From positions 1 through 64,000 of the forward strand of contig CANNDD010000009.1 of the NCBI GenBank assembly GCA_947503285.1: a DNA stretch of 64,000 nucleotides. The letters are read 5' to 3'. The position numbers and the translations under genes were made by a program. The number at the start of each line of letters is the position of its first letter. The stretch's first letter is position 1. Shown in pieces: positions 55,069-62,848 of the stretch. The notes below the pieces were generated by a model. That model worked only from the letters and a program-made list of their open reading frames with translations. It was not told where the DNA came from and did not search any database. Source of the stretch: an uncultured Croceitalea sp. (GTDB taxonomy: Bacteria > Bacteroidota > Bacteroidia > Flavobacteriales > Flavobacteriaceae).

Positions 55069-55572
55069 ATGAAAAAAATTAGTATTGTATTTGCATTTGT
55101 ACTGTGCGTGACTATTTCTACTTATGCACAAGAGGGCTTCGCGATTAAAGCTGGTTTGAACAACGTTTCGGTTGATCTCGATCTCGGCGAATTTGGCAGT
55201 GATTCTGACAGTGAGCTTGGTTTTTACATTGGTGGGGGCTACAATTTTGAAATTGATGACCAGTGGGATATTGAACCGTCACTTTTATTAAGCTTTGTAG
55301 ATGATTTAAACTCATTGTACATTCCAGTAATGGTGAAATATGAAGTGGCCACTAATTTTAATGTTCAAGCTGGACCACAAGTCAATTACCTTTTGGAAGA
55401 TACTGATGATGGTGCCTTCGGTCTTGATTTGGCATTTGGTGCCGGTTATCAAATTGATGCCAACTGGTTTGTCGAAGGCAGATACGGTTTTGAAGTTAGT
55501 CGTGGAGGTGATTTTGGGGATGCTGTTAGCTTTAATACCTTGACTATAGGAGCAGGCTACCGTTTCAACTAG
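55069..55572 (+). CDS. Small outer-membrane beta-barrel protein
   Basis: A 167-residue protein with a signal peptide (MKKISIVFAFVLCVTISTYAQ) and Gly/Asp/Glu-rich strands ending in an aromatic-Asn C-terminus (LTIGAGYRFN), typical of a small outer-membrane barrel. It is only distantly similar to the preceding gene. An in-frame ATG at 55036 would prepend an unlikely MYICNTTKNKN, so the ATG at 55069 is used. A strong terminator follows, so it probably is not cotranscribed with aroQ. Confidence 0.75.
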   Translation: MKKISIVFAFVLCVTISTYAQEGFAIKAGLNNVSVDLDLGEFGSDSDSELGFYIGGGYNFEIDDQWDIEPSLLLSFVDDLNSLYIPVMVKYEVATNFNVQAGPQVNYLLEDTDDGAFGLDLAFGAGYQIDANWFVEGRYGFEVSRGGDFGDAVSFNTLTIGAGYRFN

Positions 55573-55590
55573 TGGGTAATACGACTCAAT

Positions 55591-55622
55591 AAAAAGCGGA
55601 AACCACGGTTTCCGCTTTTTTT
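55591..55622 (+). terminator. Terminator after the second barrel gene
   Basis: AAAAAGCGGAAACC and GGTTTCCGCTTTTT pair perfectly with a two-base centre (AC) and lead into a T run, between the barrel gene and aroQ. Confidence 0.85.
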
Positions 55623-55652
55623 ATGACTTTAAATTTTGCTTACATTTACTTT

Positions 55653-56069
55653 ATGAAGTTGATTATTATTAACGGTCCCAACCTGAATCTTTTAGGAAGA
55701 CGCGAACCAGAAGTCTATGGTAACCAAAGCTTTGAAGATTATTTCGCTACGTTACAATTCAAGTTCAAAACCACCCAACTCGAATATTTTCAATCGAATA
55801 TAGAAGGTGGTATCATTGATAAACTTCATGAAGTCGGTTTCTCTTACGATGGCATTATCTTAAACGCAGCCGCTTATACGCATACTTCGGTCGGCATAGG
55901 TGATGCAGTCAAGGCTATTGAGGCCCCGGTAGTTGAGGTGCATATTTCGAATACTTTTAAAAGAGAGGATTATCGACATCATTCGTATATCTCTGCCGGC
56001 GCCAAAGGGGTTATTATTGGTTTCGGCTTACAGAGTTACGACCTTGCCATTCAAAGTTTGATTGCTTGA
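55653..56069 (+). CDS. aroQ: 3-Dehydroquinate dehydratase, type II
   Basis: A 138-residue small flavodoxin-like enzyme with the N-terminal NGPNLNLLGRREPEVYG (catalytic Tyr in EVYG) and the other active-site parts SNIEGGIIDKLHE, NAAAYTHTSVGI and the catalytic-His EVHISNTFKREDYRHHSY. It removes water from 3-dehydroquinate in the shikimate pathway. The ATG at 55653 opens the canonical sequence; an upstream start at 55623 adds ten residues. Confidence 0.94.
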   Translation: MKLIIINGPNLNLLGRREPEVYGNQSFEDYFATLQFKFKTTQLEYFQSNIEGGIIDKLHEVGFSYDGIILNAAAYTHTSVGIGDAVKAIEAPVVEVHISNTFKREDYRHHSYISAGAKGVIIGFGLQSYDLAIQSLIA

Positions 56070-56144
56070 TTTCTTTGTCCAGAACATGTACTTCAAAATC
56101 CATTTGGTGTAATTTTTGCGTACTTAAAAGAAACCCCCGCTACT

Positions 56145-57320
56145 ATGAAAATCGTCAAACTGGTTTCAGTATTTCTATTGTTATGTGTTTTATCGTGTAA
56201 TGAAGAGGACAACGAATTTGATGTTCTAGATGAAAATGGGGAAGAAATGGATGAAACCGCCGTTTCGATTTCATTGGTGAACGCCTTTCCAAACCTTTCT
56301 TTTAGCCAACCCTTAGATTTACAATCCCCCAAAGATGGAACCAATCGTTTGTTTGTGGTGGAAAAAAGGGGGCGTATAATCGTTTTTGAAAATAATGAAG
56401 AGGCATCCGCGTCCAATGAGTTTTTGAATCTTTCCACGATATCCACTGTAAGTGAACAGGGGTTGTTGGGTCTGGCATTTCACCCCAATTACGAAAACAA
56501 CGGCTACTTTTATGTGTTTTATACCCCTTCGGAAGAACTTGCGGTCATCTCAAGATTTTCGACTTCAGCTGATACAAATAGTGCTGATTCAACCAGTGAA
56601 GTAGTCTTATTGGAAATTCCGCAGCCGCAGACCAACCATAATGGTGGGCAAATCGCATTTGGCCCCGATGGTTACCTCTACATTGCCGTAGGTGATGGGG
56701 GCGGGGCGGGAGACCCACAAAATAATGCTCAAAATACGACCAACCTGCTAGGGAATATACTTCGAATTGATGTTGACAACACTAGTAATGGATTAAATTA
56801 CGCGATTCCTTCAAGTAATCCTTTTTTAAGTGAAAGTACGGTACTTGATGAGATCTATGCCTATGGCTTTCGAAATCCTTGGCGCATGAGCTTTGACTCT
56901 CAGACCGGAGCTTTATGGACCGGCGATGTTGGTCAGGGTACTTTGGAAGAAATTGATATTGTTGAATCTGGGGGCAATTACGGCTGGAAGCTATTCGAGG
57001 GTACTTCTTGTTTCTCAGGGGAGTGTGATCGCAAAGGATTGATGGGCCCAATCTACGAATATGGACATAGCAATGGAGATTGATCTATAACAGGCGGTTT
57101 TGTGTATCGCGGTGATGCATTGAGCCTCATAACCGGCCGCTATATTTATGGTGATTTCGTAAGTGGAAGAATATGGGCCTTAGCGCCAGATGGAAGCACC
57201 AACGAATTGATTTTGGAATCTCGGTTAAGCATTGCCTCTTTTGGGGTCGATGCTAGTAATGAACTCTATGTTTGTGCCTTTGATGGCGTTATTTACAAGT
57301 TCGTTGAAACTACGAATTGA
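56145..57320 (+). pseudogene. PQQ-dependent sugar dehydrogenase-like gene interrupted by one in-frame TGA
   Basis: The first 312 codons encode a lipoprotein (lipobox LSC, residues 17-19) with the soluble glucose dehydrogenase/HHIP-like beta propeller: RLFVVEKRGRI, GLLGLAFHPNYENNGYFYV, TNHNGGQIAFGPDGYLYIAVGDGGG (His as the expected base) and YGFRNPWRMSFD. A TGA follows at 57081-57083, and the frame continues unbroken for 78 more codons (SITGGFVYRGD...), which completes the last blade. No base is gained or lost. One substitution or a sequencing error is the simplest explanation; readthrough is possible. Confidence 0.8.
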
Positions 57321-57373
57321 TGCGAGTACGATGTAACCGTCGATTCAAAAGGGAACAAATATCAAAAAAGACA

Positions 57374-57452
57374 GACTTGACCTGACATAAGTATGTAGAT
57401 TGTGGGAAACCAAATAAATGAAATGATGGGTTTCTTATGTCGCACTCAAGTC
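57374..57452. repeat. Long imperfect inverted repeat between convergent genes
   Basis: GACTTGA-cct-GACATAAG pairs with CTTATGTC-gcac-TCAAGTC, with an inner pair GAAACC/GGTTTC inside the loop. The whole 79-base structure lies between the sugar dehydrogenase remnant and the DUF3817 gene and reaches into the latter's stop codon. It may be a two-way terminator; a T run is lacking on the plus side. Confidence 0.5.
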
Positions 57453-57732
57453 AATTAACGTTTTGCAGGTATTTTTTATCGACATAAAATGTGGCGAAGG
57501 GCAATAAGGATGCGATCATTAAAATAAAAAGCCTTTTAATGCCCCACTTTTTTTGCCACCAAAAAAGTAAGGCCAACACCACATATGCAATAAAGAGCAC
57601 GCCGTGGGCATACCCTACGATTTTATTGGGTTCCAACATTTCGCCCCAATATTTTAGGGGCATGGTAAGACCAAATAACAACAAATAGGAAATGCCCTCT
57701 AAGATTGCCGTTGTTCTGAACAGTTTTAACAA
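57451..57732 (-). CDS. DUF3817 family small membrane protein
   Basis: A 93-residue protein with three helices, matching DUF3817: EGISYLLLFGLTMPLKYWGEM, the HGVLFIAYVVLALL segment and a Lys-rich end. The function is unknown. It starts 11 bases after the lpdA stop on the same strand and is probably its cotranscribed neighbour. Confidence 0.8.
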   Translation of the reverse strand: MLKLFRTTAILEGISYLLLFGLTMPLKYWGEMLEPNKIVGYAHGVLFIAYVVLALLFWWQKKWGIKRLFILMIASLLPFATFYVDKKYLQNVN

Positions 57733-57743
57733 AATTGTCTTTT

Positions 57744-59135
57744 TTATAGGTGGATTACCTCGTCGTACGCAGCAGCAACAGCTTCCATAACGGCCTCGCT
57801 CATTGTTGGATGGGGATGCACCGCTTTTAAGACTTCATGGCCTGTGGTTTCCAATTTTCTGGCCACGACCGCTTCTGCGATCATATCGGTAACACCGGCA
57901 CCGATCATATGGCAACCCAACCATTCGCCGTACTTGGCATCAAAGATGACCTTTACGAAACCATCGGAAGCTCCAGAGGCTTTTGCCTTTCCACTTGCAG
58001 AAAAGGGAAATTTGCCTACTTTGATATCATACCCTTTTTCTTTGGCCTGTTTTTCGGTGAGGCCGACAGAGGCAACCTCAGGAGTGCAATAGGTACAACC
58101 GGGAATGTTTCCATAATCCAAAGGTTCTACATGCATTCCGGCAATTTTTTCCACACAGAGAATACCCTCTGCCGAAGCTACATGGGCCAGGGCCTGACCA
58201 GGGGTTATATCACCAATGGCATAATAACCGGGAATGTTGGTTTGGTAGTAATCGTTGACCAAGATCTTATCACGATCGGTAGCGATACCAACTTCTTCTA
58301 GACCTATATTCTCTATATTGGTTTTGATGCCGACTGCAGAAAGTACGATATCCGCTTCCAAAACTTCCTCACCTTTTGCGGTTTTCACGGTTGCTTTAAC
58401 GCCATCACCTGAGGTATCCACTTTGGTAACCTCAGCAGAGGTCTTTATTTTGACACCAGACTTTTTAAAGGAACGTTCCAGTTGTTTTGAGATATCTTCA
58501 TCTTCAACAGGTACGATATTCGGTAAATACTCGACAACGGTAACTTCGGTTCCCATGCTGTTATAGAAGTAAGCGAATTCGATACCGATGGCGCCACTAC
58601 CGACCACGATTATTTTTTTAGGCTGTTTTTCAAGGGTCATTGCCTCACGGTAACCAATTACTTTTTTGCCGTCTTGGGGTAGGCTAGGTAATTCACGACT
58701 ACGTGCCCCAGTGGCAATAATGATATGATTGGCGGTATATTCGGCCGGTTCTCCATGTTCCCCCTTAACAATTACTTTTTTACCAGGCATCAGTCTGCCA
58801 AAACCGTTCAAAACCTCAATTTTATTTTTTTTCATCAAAAATTGGACTCCTTTGCTCATGCCATCGGCGACACCCCTGCTTCTTTTAACAACGGCATCGA
58901 AGTCATGTTCCACTTTTTTGGCACTTAGACCATAGTCTTCTGCATGTTTTAAGTATTCGAATACCTGAGCGGATTTTAATAATGCCTTTGTAGGTATGCA
59001 GCCCCAATTCAAACAAACGCCACCAAGGTTTTCCTTTTCAACGATTGCCGTTTTCATACCTAGTTGAGAGGCCCTAATGGCCGTAACATATCCACCTGGT
59101 CCGCTTCCTAAAACGATTACATCAAAATTGCTCAT
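57744..59135 (-). CDS. lpdA: Dihydrolipoyl dehydrogenase
   Basis: A 463-residue flavoprotein: FAD motif VIVLGSGPGGYVTAIRA, redox-active disulfide in GGVCLNWGCIPTKALL, NAD-binding IIVVGSGAIGIEFAYF, and the catalytic HPHPTMSEAVMEA near the C-terminus. It is the E3 component of 2-oxo acid dehydrogenase complexes. No E1/E2 genes lie beside it, so it may serve several complexes. Confidence 0.95.
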   Translation of the reverse strand: MSNFDVIVLGSGPGGYVTAIRASQLGMKTAIVEKENLGGVCLNWGCIPTKALLKSAQVFEYLKHAEDYGLSAKKVEHDFDAVVKRSRGVADGMSKGVQFLMKKNKIEVLNGFGRLMPGKKVIVKGEHGEPAEYTANHIIIATGARSRELPSLPQDGKKVIGYREAMTLEKQPKKIIVVGSGAIGIEFAYFYNSMGTEVTVVEYLPNIVPVEDEDISKQLERSFKKSGVKIKTSAEVTKVDTSGDGVKATVKTAKGEEVLEADIVLSAVGIKTNIENIGLEEVGIATDRDKILVNDYYQTNIPGYYAIGDITPGQALAHVASAEGILCVEKIAGMHVEPLDYGNIPGCTYCTPEVASVGLTEKQAKEKGYDIKVGKFPFSASGKAKASGASDGFVKVIFDAKYGEWLGCHMIGAGVTDMIAEAVVARKLETTGHEVLKAVHPHPTMSEAVMEAVAAAYDEVIHL

Positions 59136-59168
59136 TCACTTACTATTTTAGTTGTTAAAATGGAGGTG

Positions 59169-59198
59169 CAAAGATAGTGAACAAGGCTAAGTTTTCAA
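59169..59198 (-). promoter_or_regulatory. Bacteroidota-type promoter of lpdA
   Basis: On the minus strand TTG is followed by a 19-base spacer and an exact TATCTTTG (TAnnTTTG), 33 bases upstream of the lpdA ATG. Boxes and spacing are ideal. Confidence 0.7.
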
Positions 59199-59411
59199 TG
59201 CTTGGTCTTAAGATTAACGCGATAATGGAAATTTATAAGCCTCGATACCCATGTTGAAATTGAATTTGATTTTCCCTTTTTAGGGTTCGCAGACTTGACC
59301 TGAGGTAGTTGGTATCGCCTAACTTAAAAAGCGATTTGACCTTCGCATGTTACTAAACCTTCAACAGTGTTTAAAGAACCATAAAGGTCTTTATAAAAAG
59401 CCATAATGAAA
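59199..59411. other. Gene-free stretch upstream of lpdA
   Basis: Together with the flanking promoter and terminator this fills the 59136-59507 gap. I see no gene, RNA gene or clear repeat here. It contains a second copy of a 14-base string found at 57372-57385, judged to be chance. Confidence 0.6.
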
Positions 59412-59449
59412 AAATGGGCACCATTACATCGAGGCAATGGCACCCATTT
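59412..59449 (-). terminator. Terminator of msrB
   Basis: AAATGGGCACCATT and AATGGCACCCATTT pair over 14 bases with a 2x2 mismatch, with a T run on the minus-strand side. It is 59 bases past the msrB stop. Confidence 0.65.
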
Positions 59450-59507
59450 AAAAATTACTTGGGTAATGACCGTTAACCAAGTAGTGTTACGATTTACTTA
59501 ATACCCA

Positions 59508-60011
59508 CTATTTTTCATCAGGAACAAAATCCAAGGCGATCCCGTTGATACAATGCCTTTTTCCGGTAGTATTGCTAGGGCCGTCATTAAAAACGTGGCC
59601 TAAATGTCCGCCACATGAGGCACAATGCTCCTCTGTTCTTGCATAGCCTATCTTGTAATCGACATCATAGGCAACCATACCTTCGATTTCCCGGTCAAAC
59701 GAAGGCCATCCCGTGCCGCTTTTGAACTTATGTTCGCTTCTAAATAATGCCGCACCACAGCCCGCGCAGGTATATGTACCCTTTTCTTTGTTGTTCAAAA
59801 GGTCACTGCTAAATGAATTTTCGGTTGCGGCCTTACGTAAAACGTAATATTCCATATCCGTTAACTCAGCTCTCCATTCCGCATCCGTTTTTTCAACAGG
59901 ATATGTTGTTTCCGCTTTTTTGTTTTCCGCAAGTTCTTCCTTTTCCGTTTGTGACGTACCAATGCATGAAGCGAATAATACGGCGATCAGTGCAATTTTC
60001 TTTCCCATCAT
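59508..60011 (-). CDS. msrB: Peptide-methionine (R)-S-oxide reductase, lipoprotein form
   Basis: A 167-residue protein with a lipoprotein leader (lipobox FASC) and the MsrB domain: zinc pairs CAGC and CASC, the GTGWPSF substrate motif, DHVFNDGP-type GHLGHVFNDGP, and the catalytic Cys in RHCINGIAL. It repairs oxidised methionine in exported proteins. The leader implies a periplasmic or outer-membrane location, where such a repair enzyme is common. Confidence 0.92.
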   Translation of the reverse strand: MMGKKIALIAVLFASCIGTSQTEKEELAENKKAETTYPVEKTDAEWRAELTDMEYYVLRKAATENSFSSDLLNNKEKGTYTCAGCGAALFRSEHKFKSGTGWPSFDREIEGMVAYDVDYKIGYARTEEHCASCGGHLGHVFNDGPSNTTGKRHCINGIALDFVPDEK

Positions 60012-60073
60012 TTTCTTTTTTTTTAAATAAGACGATTAAAATCCATAAAACTTTCATGGTGGTATTTAGAAGC

Positions 60074-60101
60074 AAAACCCCATTTTTCGAAATGGGATTT
60101 T
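60074..60101 (-). terminator. Terminator of the collagen-like lipoprotein gene
   Basis: AAAACCCCATTT and AAATGGGATTTT pair with one mismatch around TTCG, 17 bases past the stop at 60119 and ending in T's on the minus strand. Confidence 0.7.
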
Positions 60102-60118
60102 GAAGTTTATAAATGAAC

Positions 60119-60688
60119 TTAGTCCAAATTGATTTTTTCAATCCCGCTAGGGTCAAATTTCAGGGCATCAATAACCGCATTGAAATCTGACGTATCAATG
60201 CTATTGTCCAACCCGAATTCGGCGGGCACCACGGCAATTCTAAAGACTTGATTGTCAGTGTCACCCGAGGGTAAGCTACTAAGGTCAAAATCAGACTCTA
60301 AAAAGATGTTCACATCAAAAAAGGTATGGTCATAATTATACTGTAAGAGTCCTTGATCCAGTATTCTTGTCTGTGGTAATAGGCGCCATACGTCAATTGG
60401 GTCGCCACCATCAGGATCATCAAGTTGTTCAAACAGCAAATACACCAGAACAAGGTCTGATTCAAAAACTTCGATGTCTTGTGGAAATTCAAAGAAGATC
60501 GAAAAATCGTTGGCGGCATTGAAGGTACCTTCGATTTCTACTACGTTGCCCAAGATATTTACCCCATCGAGTCCGTCAAGTCCATCCAAACCATCAAATC
60601 CTGGGGGGCCCGGAGGTCCTTCAGGTCCTTCGCAAGACACTGCGAATGCAATAAAAAGTATTCCAAACAATAACTTAACCTTATTCAT
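60119..60688 (-). CDS. Lipoprotein with a short collagen-like Gly-X-Y tract
   Basis: A 189-residue protein: lipobox (VSC) then eight Gly-X-Y triplets (GPE GPP GPP GFD GLD GLD GLD GVN) and a globular beta-rich, acidic domain of about 150 residues. Short collagen-like stretches after the lipid anchor occur in many surface lipoproteins. The domain resembles no family I can name. The role is unknown; the triplets could support trimerisation of the surface part. Confidence 0.75.
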   Translation of the reverse strand: MNKVKLLFGILFIAFAVSCEGPEGPPGPPGFDGLDGLDGLDGVNILGNVVEIEGTFNAANDFSIFFEFPQDIEVFESDLVLVYLLFEQLDDPDGGDPIDVWRLLPQTRILDQGLLQYNYDHTFFDVNIFLESDFDLSSLPSGDTDNQVFRIAVVPAEFGLDNSIDTSDFNAVIDALKFDPSGIEKINLD

Positions 60689-60855
60689 AATTCTAGATTT
60701 TAATTTCAGTTGATGATCTTTTTTTTCGTTTCATGTTGTTAAAATCAAAAAGCGTTCCATTTTTGATTTCATCAAATTTATTCAAAAGAGACGGAAACAT
60801 TTTTAGTATCTTGGGGAAAGATGATTAATATTGCAACACTTATCAAATAATACGT

Positions 60856-62751
60856 ATGTCTCCAGTAATTCCGCATAGTTTGTTTACCGAATTTGATATC
60901 AACCTTTTTAAATCTGGCAAGCACTTTAGATTATATGATAAATTAGGTTCGCACCTCACCGAGGTTTCCGATACTAAAGGAACGTATTTTGCAGTTTGGG
61001 CACCATCGGCCAAATCGGTTTCGGTCATCGGTAATTTCAATGGATGGAGAAAGGGTGATCATCAGCTCAATGTGCGATGGGACTCGAGTGGAATTTGGGA
61101 GGGTTTCATTGCTGGGGTAGGAAAAGGCGAGGTATACAAATACAGTATCGAATCACATAATAACGGTATGGTGACCGAAAAGGTAGATCCCTTTGCGCGC
61201 TATTGTGAACATCCCCCAAAAACGGCTTCAATCGTATGGGATTCAGCATATCGTTGGAACGATGCAGATTGGATGGAGACCAGGGAAGCCCACAACGGAC
61301 TTGATAAACCATATTCGGTCTATGAAGTACATTTGGGATCATGGAAACGGAAAAATGGAAATGATTTTTTGTCTTATAAGGATTTTTCTAAAGAGCTGGT
61401 TGCATATGTTAAGGAAATGGGCTTTACCCACGTAGAGTTCATGCCGGTTATGGAGTATCCATTCGATCCTTCATGGGGCTATCAGTTGACGGGGTATTTT
61501 GCCCCGACATCGCGTTTCGGTGAGCCAGAAGGTTTTAAGTTGTTGGTCGATGAAATGCATAAGGCGGGTATTGGCGTGATATTGGATTGGGTTCCTTCGC
61601 ATTTTCCTGAAGATGCCCATGGTCTTGGCTTTTTTGACGGATCCCACTTATACGAACACCCTGATAGGAGGAAGGGGTACCATCCTGATTGGAAAAGTTT
61701 GATATTCAATTACGGCAGAAATGAAGTTCGCGCCTTTTTGATTAGCAATGCGGTATTTTGGTTAGACCAGTACCATGTTGATGGCCTTCGTGTAGACGCC
61801 GTTGCTTCAATGCTCTATTTGGATTATTCGCGGGAAGATGGTGAATGGGAACCCAATATGTATGGCAATAATGAGAACTTAGAGGCGATGTCCTTTATTC
61901 GTGAAATGAACCAAGAGGTTTATGCCAGTTTTAAGGGCGTTCAAACCATAGCTGAGGAATCTACTGCATTTTCAGGGGTTTCCAAACCGGTTCACTATGG
62001 CGGATTAGGTTTCGGAATGAAATGGATGATGGGATGGATGCATGATACTTTAGAATATTTTAAAAAGGAACCCGTCTATAGAAAACACCATCAGAACGAC
62101 TTGACCTTCAGTATGACGTATGCGTTCACTGAAAATTTCATGCTCCCATTTTCACATGATGAAGTGGTTTATGGCAAACAATCGCTGGTTTATCGTATGC
62201 CTGGTGATGAGTGGCAACGATTCGCAAATTTGAGGCTTCTGTTCGGCTATATGTTCACCCACCCCGGTGCAAACCTAATTTTTATGGGGGGCGAGTTCGG
62301 CCAAACAGGGGAGTGGAATTTTCAACAGAGCCTTGATTGGCATTTAACGGAATACGATTTTCATTCTGGTATACAAAAGGTGATTCAAGATTTAAACAAG
62401 ATATACAAAGAACAACCTGCCTTACATGAAAAACAGTTTAGTGCTGAGGGATTTGAGTGGATAGATTACAATGACCATGAAAATTCGGTACTCTCCTATA
62501 TCAGAAAAGGGCACCATATCAAAGAGGATGTCATTATTGTAGGCAATTTTACCCCGGTACCTCGTGAAAAATATAGGGTTGGTGTACCGAAAAACAAGCA
62601 ATTGAAATTATTGTTCAATAGTGACGACAGCAAATATGGAGGTAGTGGCCTTGGTAAAAAAACGGTGAAGCCTTCTAACAAAACATGGAATGGAAGGGAA
62701 CATTCCGTTGAACTCACAATCCCACCGTTAAGTGTACTTATTTATAAATGA
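60856..62751 (+). CDS. glgB: 1,4-Alpha-glucan branching enzyme
   Basis: A 631-residue GH13 branching enzyme with an N-terminal CBM48 (FAVWAPSAKSVSVIGNFNGW near residue 45-70), region I DWVPSHF, region II GLRVDAVASM with the nucleophile Asp, region III IAEEST with the catalytic Glu, and region IV LPFSHDEVV. It introduces alpha-1,6 branches into glycogen. A GH31 gene follows in the same direction; no other glycogen-synthesis gene (glgC/glgA) is in view. Confidence 0.94.
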   Translation: MSPVIPHSLFTEFDINLFKSGKHFRLYDKLGSHLTEVSDTKGTYFAVWAPSAKSVSVIGNFNGWRKGDHQLNVRWDSSGIWEGFIAGVGKGEVYKYSIESHNNGMVTEKVDPFARYCEHPPKTASIVWDSAYRWNDADWMETREAHNGLDKPYSVYEVHLGSWKRKNGNDFLSYKDFSKELVAYVKEMGFTHVEFMPVMEYPFDPSWGYQLTGYFAPTSRFGEPEGFKLLVDEMHKAGIGVILDWVPSHFPEDAHGLGFFDGSHLYEHPDRRKGYHPDWKSLIFNYGRNEVRAFLISNAVFWLDQYHVDGLRVDAVASMLYLDYSREDGEWEPNMYGNNENLEAMSFIREMNQEVYASFKGVQTIAEESTAFSGVSKPVHYGGLGFGMKWMMGWMHDTLEYFKKEPVYRKHHQNDLTFSMTYAFTENFMLPFSHDEVVYGKQSLVYRMPGDEWQRFANLRLLFGYMFTHPGANLIFMGGEFGQTGEWNFQQSLDWHLTEYDFHSGIQKVIQDLNKIYKEQPALHEKQFSAEGFEWIDYNDHENSVLSYIRKGHHIKEDVIIVGNFTPVPREKYRVGVPKNKQLKLLFNSDDSKYGGSGLGKKTVKPSNKTWNGREHSVELTIPPLSVLIYK

Positions 62752-62780
62752 GAATGATACTACAACGTTATAGTTTGTAG

Positions 62781-62826
62781 TTAGTCTCAAGAACTTTTTT
62801 TAATCTCAGACTAATGTGCTTTTTTT
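62781..62826 (+). terminator. Possible terminator between glgB and the GH31 gene
   Basis: TTAGTCT and AGACTAA pair with a 20-base loop and precede a T run six bases later. The stem is weak, so readthrough into the next gene is possible. Confidence 0.45.
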
Positions 62827-62848
62827 GTTGGTCTGAAAATCATCTATC

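Noticed and set aside
57081-57083. TGA as a selenocysteine codon
   Set aside because: No selenoprotein family, no convincing SECIS-like hairpin and no sel genes in view.
57372-57385. A 14-base string (CAGACTTGACCTGA) recurs at 59290-59303
   Set aside because: A repeat of 14 bases is expected several times by chance in 64 kb on two strands; flanks do not match, so it is not treated as a repeat family.
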